NCBI GenBank assembly: GCA_046094505.1
Contig: JBJTHN010000069.1
Coordinates: 1-64,000, forward strand
Direction: 5' to 3'
DNA: 64,000 nt
Source of the DNA: RFTU01 sp046094505
GTDB taxonomy: Bacteria; Pseudomonadota; Gammaproteobacteria; Burkholderiales; Burkholderiaceae_C
Positions 16,165 to 23,220 of the stretch are shown here, piece by piece. Under the pieces are notes generated by a model that saw nothing but the letters and a program-made list of their open reading frames with translations, ran no database searches and was not told the DNA's origin. The first letter of the stretch is position 1; each line of letters begins with the position of its first letter. A program made the position numbers and the translations under genes.

Positions 16165-18605
16165 ACAGTGGCACGCAAACGCGCACCCACGGCGGCGGCA
16201 CGATCCAGTGCCTGTTGAACCGCCGCCTCGATGCGATCCTCGGTCAATGTAGCGTTTTCGTCCAGCAGTTCAAGCCTGACCGCCAAACTCCGCTCGCCGG
16301 CTTGCAGGTCGCTGGCTCCTGCCTTGGGCTTGTAGACATCAAACAAGCGGGCCGAGCGCACCAGGCCCACAGGGTCATGCGCCAAGGCTTGAACCAGGGT
16401 GTCGTGGCTCAAGGACTCCCCGGCCACCAGGGCCAAGTCGCGCCAGACCGCCTGCTGACGCGACACCGCTTGGGCCACGGGTACGGGGCGGCTCAACACA
16501 GCCTGCAGGTCCAGCTCAAAGACCATGGGAGCGGATGGCAATTCATAGCCCTGGCGCCACCGCGGGTGCAGCTCGCCCACGTGGCCGATGGTCTGGCCAT
16601 CCAACTGGACCGCGGCGCAACGCCCTGGGTGCAACGCTGGATGCTCGGCCGCCACGAACACCGGCTTGAGCGGCCACAGCAAGGTCTCCACATCGCCCTT
16701 GACATCAAAGAAGTCCACGGGGCGCGCCGTGCTGGCCCACTGCAGGGCATCAGCAGACCCCATCGCCAAGCCCGCGATCTTCAGCGGCTGGTCGATACCC
16801 GCCACCGTGGTGTCGCTGTCGCGGATGCGGTCATCGCGCTTGAACACCCGCCCAATCTCGAACAGGCGCACGCGGCTGAGTTTGCGCGCCACATTGCCCC
16901 GCGCGGCCTGAATCAGGCTGCCGATCAGGCTCGAACGCATCACCGACAAAGGGGCGGCAATCGGGTTGAGCACCCGTATGGCTTTGTCGTTACCCGCCAG
17001 CTCCTGCTCCCACCGTTCCTCGACGAAGCTGAAGTGGATGCCCTCTTGGTAATCGAGCCCCGCCAAAGCCCGGCGTACGGCATGCGCGCCGCGCAAAGCT
17101 TCAGGCCGCACCCGAGCGGTCACCGGCGCCTGGGGCGGCGTATCGGGAAGTTGGTCAAACCCGAGCACCCGGGCGACCTCCTCAATCAGGTCCTCTTCGA
17201 TCTGCAGGTCGAAACGGTGACTGGGCACCGTGACGTGGATGAGGTCGTCTTGCCCCTGTGGTGCCAGGCCCAGACGGCTGAACACCGTTTCGCACTGGGC
17301 CCGGCTCAGGGGCATGCCCAGGACCTTGGCGGCGCGCGAAACCCGCATGGACACTGTGGAAGCGCCGCCGGATGCCGCTTGTGCAGGCCACTGATCGTCA
17401 ATGGGGCCGCAGGCGCTGTGCGCGGTTCCACAGATGGCCAACAACAGCTCGGTGATCCGCTCAATCGCGCGCACCGTGCCAGCTGGGTCTACGCCGCGCT
17501 CGTAGCGGTGCCCGGCGTCGGTGGAGAAGTTGTAGCGCCGCGCGCGCCCGGCGATGGCCTTGGGCCACCAAAAGGCCGCCTCAATGTACACATCACGCGT
17601 GTGGTCACCGACTGCGGTGGCCTCGCCGCCCATGATGCCGGCCAGAGACTCCACGCCGGATTCATCGGCAATGACGCCAACCTGAGGATCCAGGGTCACG
17701 GTTTGGCCGTTGAGCAGCTGCAGGGTCTCGCCTTCGCGCGCCCAGCGCACGCTCAAGCCCTGGCCCACCTTGGCCAGGTCGAAGATGTGGGTGGGCTGGC
17801 CCAACTCGAACATCACATAGTTGGAGATGTCGACAATGGCGGTGACCGGCCGCTGGCCGCACCGAGCCAAGCGCTCCACCATCCAGGCCGGCGTGGTCGC
17901 AGCGGGGTTGATGCCGCGAACGATACGGCCACTGAAACGGCCGCACAGCTCGGGCGCTTCGATGCGCACCGGTAGGCGGTCGGTCAGCGTGACCGCAGCC
18001 TGGGGAACGGCCGGCATGTTCAGCGGCGCCCCGGTCAGGGCCGACACCTCCCGGGCCAGTCCCAACAGGGACAGGTGATGCGCCAAGTTGGGCGTGAGCT
18101 TGAGGGTGAACAGGGTATCGTCCAGCCCGAGCACTTCGCGCACGCTGGCACCCAGGGGCGCATCTGCGGAAAGCTCCAGCAGACCGGCATGGTCTTCGCT
18201 GAGCTTGAGTTCGCGGGCCGAGCACAGCATGCCGCAGCTTTCCACGCCGCGCAGCTGGCCCACCTTGATCTCGAAGGGCTTGCCGTCTTCGCCTGGGGGC
18301 AACTGGGCACCCACCAGGGCCAGCGGTACCTTGATGCCCACGCGGGCGTTGGGCGCACCACACACGATCTGCAGCAGACCTTCCTTGCTGTGGGGGCCCG
18401 CATCCACCCGGCACACCCGCAGGCGGTCGGCATTGGGATGCTGTTCAGCGGTGACGATCTCCGCCACCACGATCTTTGAAAACGGCGGCGCCACCGGCTG
18501 GAGTTCTTCGACTTCCAAGCCGGCCATGGTCAGGCGCTCAGCCAGTTCAGCGGTGCTCAAGCTGGGGTTGCACAGTGTGCGCAACCAGGATTCGGGGAAT
18601 TGCAT
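16161..18605 (-). CDS. pheT: Phenylalanyl-tRNA synthetase beta subunit
   Basis: This 814-residue beta chain of the alpha2-beta2 enzyme has the expected domain order. The N-terminal MQFPESWLRTLCNPSLS precedes an EMAP/OB-type tRNA-binding domain (about 40-150, HPNADRLRVCRVDAG). The B3/B4 editing domain follows (SNYVMFELGQPTHIFDLAK), then the B5 domain, a pseudo-synthetase domain, and the C-terminal anticodon-binding FDX-ACB domain (FDVYKPKAGASDLQAGERSLAVRLEL). Length is normal. It follows pheS by 18 bases. Confidence 0.97.
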   Translation of the reverse strand: MQFPESWLRTLCNPSLSTAELAERLTMAGLEVEELQPVAPPFSKIVVAEIVTAEQHPNADRLRVCRVDAGPHSKEGLLQIVCGAPNARVGIKVPLALVGAQLPPGEDGKPFEIKVGQLRGVESCGMLCSARELKLSEDHAGLLELSADAPLGASVREVLGLDDTLFTLKLTPNLAHHLSLLGLAREVSALTGAPLNMPAVPQAAVTLTDRLPVRIEAPELCGRFSGRIVRGINPAATTPAWMVERLARCGQRPVTAIVDISNYVMFELGQPTHIFDLAKVGQGLSVRWAREGETLQLLNGQTVTLDPQVGVIADESGVESLAGIMGGEATAVGDHTRDVYIEAAFWWPKAIAGRARRYNFSTDAGHRYERGVDPAGTVRAIERITELLLAICGTAHSACGPIDDQWPAQAASGGASTVSMRVSRAAKVLGMPLSRAQCETVFSRLGLAPQGQDDLIHVTVPSHRFDLQIEEDLIEEVARVLGFDQLPDTPPQAPVTARVRPEALRGAHAVRRALAGLDYQEGIHFSFVEERWEQELAGNDKAIRVLNPIAAPLSVMRSSLIGSLIQAARGNVARKLSRVRLFEIGRVFKRDDRIRDSDTTVAGIDQPLKIAGLAMGSADALQWASTARPVDFFDVKGDVETLLWPLKPVFVAAEHPALHPGRCAAVQLDGQTIGHVGELHPRWRQGYELPSAPMVFELDLQAVLSRPVPVAQAVSRQQAVWRDLALVAGESLSHDTLVQALAHDPVGLVRSARLFDVYKPKAGASDLQAGERSLAVRLELLDENATLTEDRIEAAVQQALDRAAAVGARLRATV

Positions 18606-18623
18606 GGGAGCTCGTGGTGGGCT

Positions 18624-19679
18624 TCAGTTGAACTGCGACAGGAAGCGCAGGTCGCCTTCAAAGAACTGGCGCAGGTCGTCCACGCTGTAGCGCAGCATGG
18701 TCAGGCGGTCTGGGCCCATGCCGAAGGCAAAGCCGATATAGCGCTCGGGATCAAGACCGAAGTTGCGCACCACATTCGGGTGCACCTGGCCCGAACCCGC
18801 CACCTCCAGCCAGCGACCCTTCAAGGGCCCGCTGGCAAAGGCAATGTCGATTTCGGCTGAAGGCTCGGTGAACGGAAAGAAGCTGGGACGAAACCGAATC
18901 TGAAGGTCGTCGGTCTCAAAGAAGGTGCGGAAAAAGTCGGCAAATACCGACTTGAGGTCCTTGAAGCTCACGTTCTCGCCGATCCACAGGCCTTCACACT
19001 GGTGGAACATGGGCGAATGGGTGGCGTCGCTGTCCACGCGGTAGGTGCGCCCCGGGGCGATGACCCGAATCTCGGGCATGGCCTTGCCCGCAGCCAGCAG
19101 GGCCTGGTGGCGCTTCACATGCTGCACCGCGTGGCGAACCTGCATGGGACTGGTGTGGGTGCGTAGCAGATAGGGCGAGCCGTCAGCGCTGTTCATGTCG
19201 ACATAGAAGGTGTCGTGCATGGAGCGCGCCGGGTGGTCGGCTGGCGTGTTCAGCGCGGTGAAATTGAACCAGTCGTTTTCAATCTCGGGGCCATCGGCCA
19301 CTTCAAACCCCATGGAGCCGAAGATGGCCTCGATGCGCTCGAGTGTGCGCGACACCGGGTGCAGACCCGCATGGCCACGGCGGCGCCCGGGCAGGGTCAC
19401 GTCCAAGGCTTCGGCTCGCAGCTGCGTTTGCAGTTCGGCATCGGCCAACGCCTGGCGCCGCGCCTGCAAGGCCGCTTCGATCTGCGTCTTGGCCGCGTTG
19501 ATCTCGGCCCCGCGGGCCTTCTTCTCTTCGACCGGCAGCGCACCCAGCGACTTGAGTGCTTCGGTCACACGGCCGGCTTTGCCCAGGTAACGCGCCTTGG
19601 CATTTTCCAGGTCTGCGGGGGTCGCAGCCTGGTGGAATTCTGCGGTGGCCTGGGCCACCAGGGCATCAAGTTCGTTCAT
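18624..19679 (-). CDS. pheS: Phenylalanyl-tRNA synthetase alpha subunit
   Basis: This 351-residue catalytic chain is a class II synthetase. The N-terminal coiled-coil region is followed by GRRRGHAGLHPVSRTLERIE, motif 2 around LLRTHTSPMQVRHAV and RVIAPGRTYRVDSDATHSPMFHQCEG, and motif 3 near GFAFGMGPDRLTMLRY. The start at 19679 (MNELDALVAQATAEF) is chosen because upstream codons in the same frame lie in the hairpin-rich spacer and are not PheS-like. The 107-base gap to rplT holds two stem-loops, the second with a T tract, so pheST expression may be attenuated. Confidence 0.96.
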   Translation of the reverse strand: MNELDALVAQATAEFHQAATPADLENAKARYLGKAGRVTEALKSLGALPVEEKKARGAEINAAKTQIEAALQARRQALADAELQTQLRAEALDVTLPGRRRGHAGLHPVSRTLERIEAIFGSMGFEVADGPEIENDWFNFTALNTPADHPARSMHDTFYVDMNSADGSPYLLRTHTSPMQVRHAVQHVKRHQALLAAGKAMPEIRVIAPGRTYRVDSDATHSPMFHQCEGLWIGENVSFKDLKSVFADFFRTFFETDDLQIRFRPSFFPFTEPSAEIDIAFASGPLKGRWLEVAGSGQVHPNVVRNFGLDPERYIGFAFGMGPDRLTMLRYSVDDLRQFFEGDLRFLSQFN

Positions 19680-19706
19680 GCAAGGCGTCAAGACAGTCGT
19701 TGGCGC

Positions 19707-19740
19707 AAAAACAAAAACGGCCGTCACACAGGTGACGGCC
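19707..19740 (-). terminator. Terminator-like hairpin between rplT and pheS (possible pheST attenuator)
   Basis: On the minus strand, GGCCGTCAC pairs with GTGACGGCC around a 4-base loop and is followed by GTTTTTGTTTTTGC. It lies 27 bases before the pheS start. As pheST must be expressed from somewhere upstream, this is either a partial read-through terminator or an attenuator. I looked for a phenylalanine-rich leader peptide like E. coli pheM and did not find one. Confidence 0.7.
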
Positions 19741-19753
19741 GGGGGGCTGATGG

Positions 19754-19780
19754 GGTAAGGGCACCCAGGGTGCCTTTACC
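19754..19780 (-). other. Second stem-loop in the rplT-pheS spacer
   Basis: GGTAA and GGCACC pair with GGTGCC and TTACC around a 3-base loop; one A/C mismatch (on the minus strand) separates the two helices. It begins 6 bases after the rplT stop codon and has no T tract. It may stabilise the 3' end of the infC-rpmI-rplT mRNA, or be part of a two-hairpin attenuator with the terminator-like stem that follows. Confidence 0.5.
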
Positions 19781-19786
19781 GGGACA

Positions 19787-20143
19787 TCAAGCCAGTTGGG
19801 CCTTCACCTGGGCCACGATGCTGCCAAAGGCAGCCGGGTCGTTGACGGCCATATCGGCCAGCACCTTGCGGTCGATGCCGATGTTGGCCTTCTTCAGGCC
19901 GGCCATGAACTTGCTGTAGGTGACGCCGAGTTCACGCGAAGCAGCGTTGATACGGGCAATCCACAACTGACGGAACACGCGCTTCTTGGCGCGACGGTCA
20001 CGGTAGGCATATTGGCCCGCCTTCATCACCGCCTGTTTTGCGATGCGGAAGACGTTCTTGCGGCGGCCCCGGAAACCCTTGGCCAGGGCCAGAACCTTCT
20101 TGTGACGGGCGCGTGCGGTAACACCACGTTTGACGCGAGGCAT
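19787..20143 (-). CDS. rplT: 50S ribosomal protein L20
   Basis: This is 118 residues, normal length, starting MPRVKRGVTARARHKKVLALAKGFRGR and continuing with the basic segment VFRIAKQAVMKAGQYAYRDR and the globular C-terminal domain. L20 is an early assembly protein and, in bacteria studied so far, represses its own operon by binding the mRNA. A candidate structured site lies before rpmI here. It follows rpmI by 33 bases. Confidence 0.97.
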   Translation of the reverse strand: MPRVKRGVTARARHKKVLALAKGFRGRRKNVFRIAKQAVMKAGQYAYRDRRAKKRVFRQLWIARINAASRELGVTYSKFMAGLKKANIGIDRKVLADMAVNDPAAFGSIVAQVKAQLA

Positions 20144-20176
20144 ATTGAATCCTTTCCTTGAAGATGACCGGGAGGC

Positions 20177-20380
20177 TTACAGACCTGCGAAGGGCAGCAT
20201 CTGAGCCATGTGACCCATATTGGTCTCGTGCACGTTGACCGCGCCGCGAAGCTGGCGCTTGTTCTTCGTGGTCTTCTTGGTCAGGATGTGGCGCTTGAAC
20301 GCCTGACCGCGCTTGACGGTGCCACCCGGACGAACGCGAAAACGCTTTTTCGCGCTGCTCTTGGTCTTCATCTTGGGCAT
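20177..20380 (-). CDS. rpmI: 50S ribosomal protein L35
   Basis: This is 67 residues starting MPKMKTKSSAKKRFRVRPGG, with the basic core KRGQAFKRHILTKKTTKNKRQLRG. The ATG at 20380 is preceded by a strong ribosome site (AAAAGGAG, 5 bases before the ATG). The 121-base spacer to infC is unusually structured and may carry the L20 feedback site. The gene was missed by some starts upstream in the same frame, but these are not L35-like. Confidence 0.97.
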   Translation of the reverse strand: MPKMKTKSSAKKRFRVRPGGTVKRGQAFKRHILTKKTTKNKRQLRGAVNVHETNMGHMAQMLPFAGL

Positions 20381-20403
20381 GACTGCTCCTTTTAGTTGAC
20401 CCC

Positions 20404-20446
20404 TGCAGGCGATCCGAAATCGACTTCGGATGCTTGTTGGCCTGCA
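20404..20446 (-). promoter_or_regulatory. Nested stem-loop in the rpmI leader, candidate L20 autoregulatory element
   Basis: Two nested helices are formed. The outer one is TGCAGGC with GCCTGCA; the inner one is ATCCGAA with TTCGGAT around a 6-base loop, with short unpaired segments between. The structure ends 10 bases before the ribosome site of rpmI. In E. coli and Bacillus, L20 binds structured leaders of rpmI-rplT that mimic its 23S rRNA site. The position fits, but I have not matched it to a known consensus. Confidence 0.4.
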
Positions 20447-20464
20447 ACGGCTTCTTCGTTCGAG

Positions 20465-20486
20465 CACCCGGTGACCAAACCGGGTG
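20465..20486 (-). other. Stem-loop just after infC
   Basis: CACCCGGT pairs with ACCGGGTG around a 6-base loop, starting 15 bases after the infC stop. No T run follows on the minus strand, so it is not a standard terminator. It may protect the infC 3' end or contribute to the folded rpmI leader. Confidence 0.4.
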
Positions 20487-20501
20487 TTCGCGAAACTCTC
20501 T

Positions 20502-21050
20502 TCAACGGCGCTTGGGCGCCAACACCATGATCATCTGACGGCCTTCGAGCTTGGGCATGTGCTCGACCACCGCCACGTCGGCCAGCTCGTCACGAATCCG
20601 CTCCAGCAGGCGCATGCCGATGTCTTGGTGCGTGATCTCGCGACCGCGGAAGCGCAAGGTGACCTTGCCCTTGTCTCCGTCTTCGGCAATGAAGCGGCGC
20701 AGGTTGCGCATCTTCACGGCGTAGTCGCCTTCGTCGGTGCCGGGACGGAACTTGACTTCCTTGATCTCGATGACGTGCTGCTTGGCCTTGGCCTCCGCCG
20801 CCTTCTTCTGCTCCTGATACTTGAACTTGCCGTAGTCCATCAGGCGGCACACAGGCGGATCGGCTTGCGCCGCAATTTCCACCAGGTCCACGTCGTACTC
20901 ACCAGAAAGCCGCAAGGCTTCCTGAATGCTGACGATGCCTAAAGATTCGTTTTCGGGCCCGTTCAAACGCACCATGGGTGCGATGATCTCGCGATTGAGT
21001 CGATGCTTGCGCTCGACATTGGGCATGCGGCGATCGAGAAACGTAGCGAT
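20502..21050 (-). CDS. infC: Translation initiation factor IF-3 (probable ATC start codon)
   Basis: The protein contains the IF-3 N domain (RKHRLNREIIAPMVRLNG, VRLNGPENESLGIVSIQEAL, DPPVCRLMDYGKFKYEEQK-like) and C domain (RFRGREITHQDIGMRLLERI, PKLEGRQMIMVLAPKR). The first ATG, at 21026, has no good ribosome site. Eight codons upstream an ATC at 21048-21050 is preceded by AAAGGA with an 8-base spacer, giving 182 residues beginning (M)ATFLDRRMPNV. Rare AUU/AUC/AUA starts are a known IF-3 autoregulation device, because IF-3 discriminates against them. The ATC start is inferred from position and ribosome site. It follows thrS by 46 bases. Confidence 0.9.
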   Translation of the reverse strand: MATFLDRRMPNVERKHRLNREIIAPMVRLNGPENESLGIVSIQEALRLSGEYDVDLVEIAAQADPPVCRLMDYGKFKYQEQKKAAEAKAKQHVIEIKEVKFRPGTDEGDYAVKMRNLRRFIAEDGDKGKVTLRFRGREITHQDIGMRLLERIRDELADVAVVEHMPKLEGRQMIMVLAPKRR

Positions 21051-21096
21051 GGTTCGAATCCTTTCAGGACATCAACAGAAAAACGCCCGTCGGCTT

Positions 21097-23016
21097 CTAA
21101 GCCTTGGCAGCGATGTCGGCCAGCGCCTTCTCGGTGAAGGCTGACACGGACATCACCCCCAGGTCTTGGTTGCCTCGGGCGCGTACGGCCACGCAATCGG
21201 TTGCCATCTCCTTGTCACCCACGACGAGGATGTAGGGCACCTTTTGCAGGGAATGGGCGCGAATTTTATAGGTGATTTTCTCGTTTCGCAAATCGAGCTC
21301 GCACCTAAGGCCTTGTTTTTGCAGCGTTTTAGCCACATTCCGGGCGTAATCGGCCTGGGAATCGGTGATGTTGAGCACCGTCACCTGCGTGGGCGCCAGC
21401 CACGCGGGCAAGGCGCCGGCATGCTGCTCGATCAGGATGCCGATGAAGCGCTCCAGGCTGCCCAGGATGGCGCGGTGCAGCATCACGGGGGTTTTGCGCT
21501 CGCCACTTTCGGCCACAAACTCGGCGTCCAGGCGTTGCGGAAGCGAGAAATCGACCTGGATGGTGCCGCACTGCCACTGTCGGCCCAGGGCGTCTTTGAG
21601 GGTGTACTCGATCTTGGGCCCGTAGAAGGCGCCGTCGCCCGGCGAGATGATGAAGTCGCAGCCGCTGTTGCGCAGGCTTTCCATCAGGGCATGCTCGGCC
21701 TTGTCCCAGAGTTCATCGGCGCCAATGCGCTTTTCCGGGCGGGTGGCGACCTTGTAGAGGATCTCGGTGAAGCCGAAATCCGCGTAAACCTTCTGCAGCA
21801 AGGCGGTGAAGGCGTTGCACTCATCGAGGATCTGGTCTTCGGTGCAGAAGATGTGGCCATCATCTTGGGTGAAGCCCCGCACCCGCATGATGCCGTGCAG
21901 GCCACCACTGGGCTCGTTGCGGTGACATTGGCCAAACTCGCCCAAGCGCAGGGGCAGGTCGCGGTAGCTCTTGATGCCCTGCTTGTAGATCAGGATGTGG
22001 CCGGGGCAGTTCATCGGCTTAAGCGCATAGTCGCGCTTTTCCGACTCCGTGGTGAACATGTTCTCCCGGTATTTGTCCCAGTGGCCGGTCTTCTCCCACA
22101 GGGTCTTGTCCAGGATCTGGGGGCCCTTGACCTCTTGGTAGCCGTTGTCTTGGTACACCCGGCGCATGTACTGCTCCACTTGCTGCCACACGGTCCAGCC
22201 CTTGGGGTGCCAGAACACCACGCCGGGGGCGTGGTCGTCCACATGGAACAGGTCGAGTTCACGGCCCAACTTGCGGTGGTCGCGCTTTTCCGCCTCCTCC
22301 AGCATGGTGAGGTACTGCTGCAACTCGTCCTTGGTCGCCCAGGCCGTGCCATAGATGCGCTGCAACATCTCGTTGTTGCTGTCGCCGCGCCAATAGGCAC
22401 CGGCCACCTTCATCAACTTGAAGTGCTTGAGCTTGCCGGTAGACGGCACATGAGGGCCGCGGCACAGGTCTTCGAAGCCGCCTTCGCGGTACAGGCTGAC
22501 CTCCTGACCGGCCGGGATGCTGCCGATGATCTCGGCCTTGTAGTGTTCGCCCATGGACTTGAAATGCGCCACGGCCTCGTCGCGTGGCAACACGCGGCGC
22601 ACCACAGGCTCGTCCTTCTTGGCCAACTCACCCATGCGTTTTTCGATGGCCTGCAAGTCATCGGGCGTGAACGGGCGCTTGTAAGAGAAGTCGTAATAGA
22701 AGCCGTGTTCAATCACCGGACCGATCGTGACCTGCGCCTCGGGAAACAGCTCCTTGACCGCATAGGCCAAGAGGTGGGCGGTGGAGTGGCGAATCACCTC
22801 CAGGCCGTCGGGGTCCTTGTCGGTGATGATGGCCAAGGCCGTGTCGGCTTCGATGCGGTGGCTGGTGTCCACCACGCGCGCAGCATCGCCCTGCCCCACC
22901 CGGCCCGCCAGGGCCGCCTTGGCCAGGCCCGTGCCGATGGAGGCCGCCACGTCGGCCACCGTCAAAGGCGCAGGAAATTCGCGGCGGGAACCGTCGGGCA
23001 AGGTGATGGTGATCAT
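21097..23016 (-). CDS. thrS: Threonyl-tRNA synthetase
   Basis: This 639-residue class II synthetase has the usual architecture. An N-terminal TGS domain comes first (about 1-60), then the editing domain with HSTAH at residues 77-81 and a downstream HYKAE segment. The catalytic core follows with PMNCPGHILIYK (zinc Cys) and RNEPSGGLHGIMRVRGFTQDD (motif 2), and the anticodon-binding domain closes (THVTVLNITD-like, QKVPYILVVGDKE). It is the first gene of the thrS-infC-rpmI-rplT-pheST-ihfA block. The 200-base region upstream holds a small ORF and a terminator-like hairpin, suggesting control by attenuation. Confidence 0.97.
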   Translation of the reverse strand: MITITLPDGSRREFPAPLTVADVAASIGTGLAKAALAGRVGQGDAARVVDTSHRIEADTALAIITDKDPDGLEVIRHSTAHLLAYAVKELFPEAQVTIGPVIEHGFYYDFSYKRPFTPDDLQAIEKRMGELAKKDEPVVRRVLPRDEAVAHFKSMGEHYKAEIIGSIPAGQEVSLYREGGFEDLCRGPHVPSTGKLKHFKLMKVAGAYWRGDSNNEMLQRIYGTAWATKDELQQYLTMLEEAEKRDHRKLGRELDLFHVDDHAPGVVFWHPKGWTVWQQVEQYMRRVYQDNGYQEVKGPQILDKTLWEKTGHWDKYRENMFTTESEKRDYALKPMNCPGHILIYKQGIKSYRDLPLRLGEFGQCHRNEPSGGLHGIMRVRGFTQDDGHIFCTEDQILDECNAFTALLQKVYADFGFTEILYKVATRPEKRIGADELWDKAEHALMESLRNSGCDFIISPGDGAFYGPKIEYTLKDALGRQWQCGTIQVDFSLPQRLDAEFVAESGERKTPVMLHRAILGSLERFIGILIEQHAGALPAWLAPTQVTVLNITDSQADYARNVAKTLQKQGLRCELDLRNEKITYKIRAHSLQKVPYILVVGDKEMATDCVAVRARGNQDLGVMSVSAFTEKALADIAAKA

Positions 23017-23040
23017 GGGTGCACTCCGGGATCTGAAATG

Positions 23041-23063
23041 AAAAACGCGGCCAAGAGGCCGCG
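23041..23063 (-). terminator. Terminator-like hairpin in the thrS leader
   Basis: CGCGGCC pairs with GGCCGCG around a 4-base loop, followed on the minus strand by TTTTT. It lies 24 bases before the thrS start, between thrS and a 22-codon leader ORF. Because no other gene ends here, it is best read as an attenuator controlling thrS rather than a terminator of the patatin gene, which ends 154 bases upstream. Confidence 0.65.
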
Positions 23064-23085
23064 CTACAAGGGGGACCTGAAAAGC

Positions 23086-23154
23086 TCAGGCGCAAGCCAC
23101 CGCGGCGGTGACCCGCATACGGGGCACGCAAGACGTTCGCGGTGTCATAACCAT
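23086..23154 (-). CDS. Putative 22-residue leader peptide upstream of thrS
   Basis: A small frame starts with ATG at 23154, preceded by GGAAAGG 4 bases upstream, and stops at 23086, reading MVMTPRTSCVPRMR and then VTAAVACA. It has 3 Thr, 3 Arg and 2 Cys in 22 residues. Its stop codon lies within a small inverted repeat (CCTGA/TCAGG), and a GC-rich terminator hairpin with T5 follows 23 bases later, just before thrS. This layout resembles amino-acid attenuation, but the threonine content is modest and expression is unproven. Confidence 0.4.
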   Translation of the reverse strand: MVMTPRTSCVPRMRVTAAVACA

Positions 23155-23193
23155 GATGCCTTTCCCGACCTTGTTCGTTGTCACCAGACCCTG

Positions 23194-23220
23194 ATTGTAG
23201 GCGATGGCCCTTGCGCTCAA
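23194..23220 (-). promoter_or_regulatory. Candidate thrS promoter
   Basis: On the minus strand TACAAT (23194-23199) is a good -10. TTGAGC (23215-23220) is a partial -35, with a short 15-base spacer, overlapping the end of the patatin gene. Transcription from here would include the leader ORF and the terminator-like hairpin before thrS. Confidence 0.35.

Noticed and set aside
16215..17975. 586-codon plus-strand frame opposite pheT
   Set aside because: Antisense shadow of a conserved synthetase gene; no motifs or ribosome site.
19680..19786. pheM-like leader peptide before pheS
   Set aside because: Short frames in the spacer (for example ATG TCC CGG TAA) contain no phenylalanine run.
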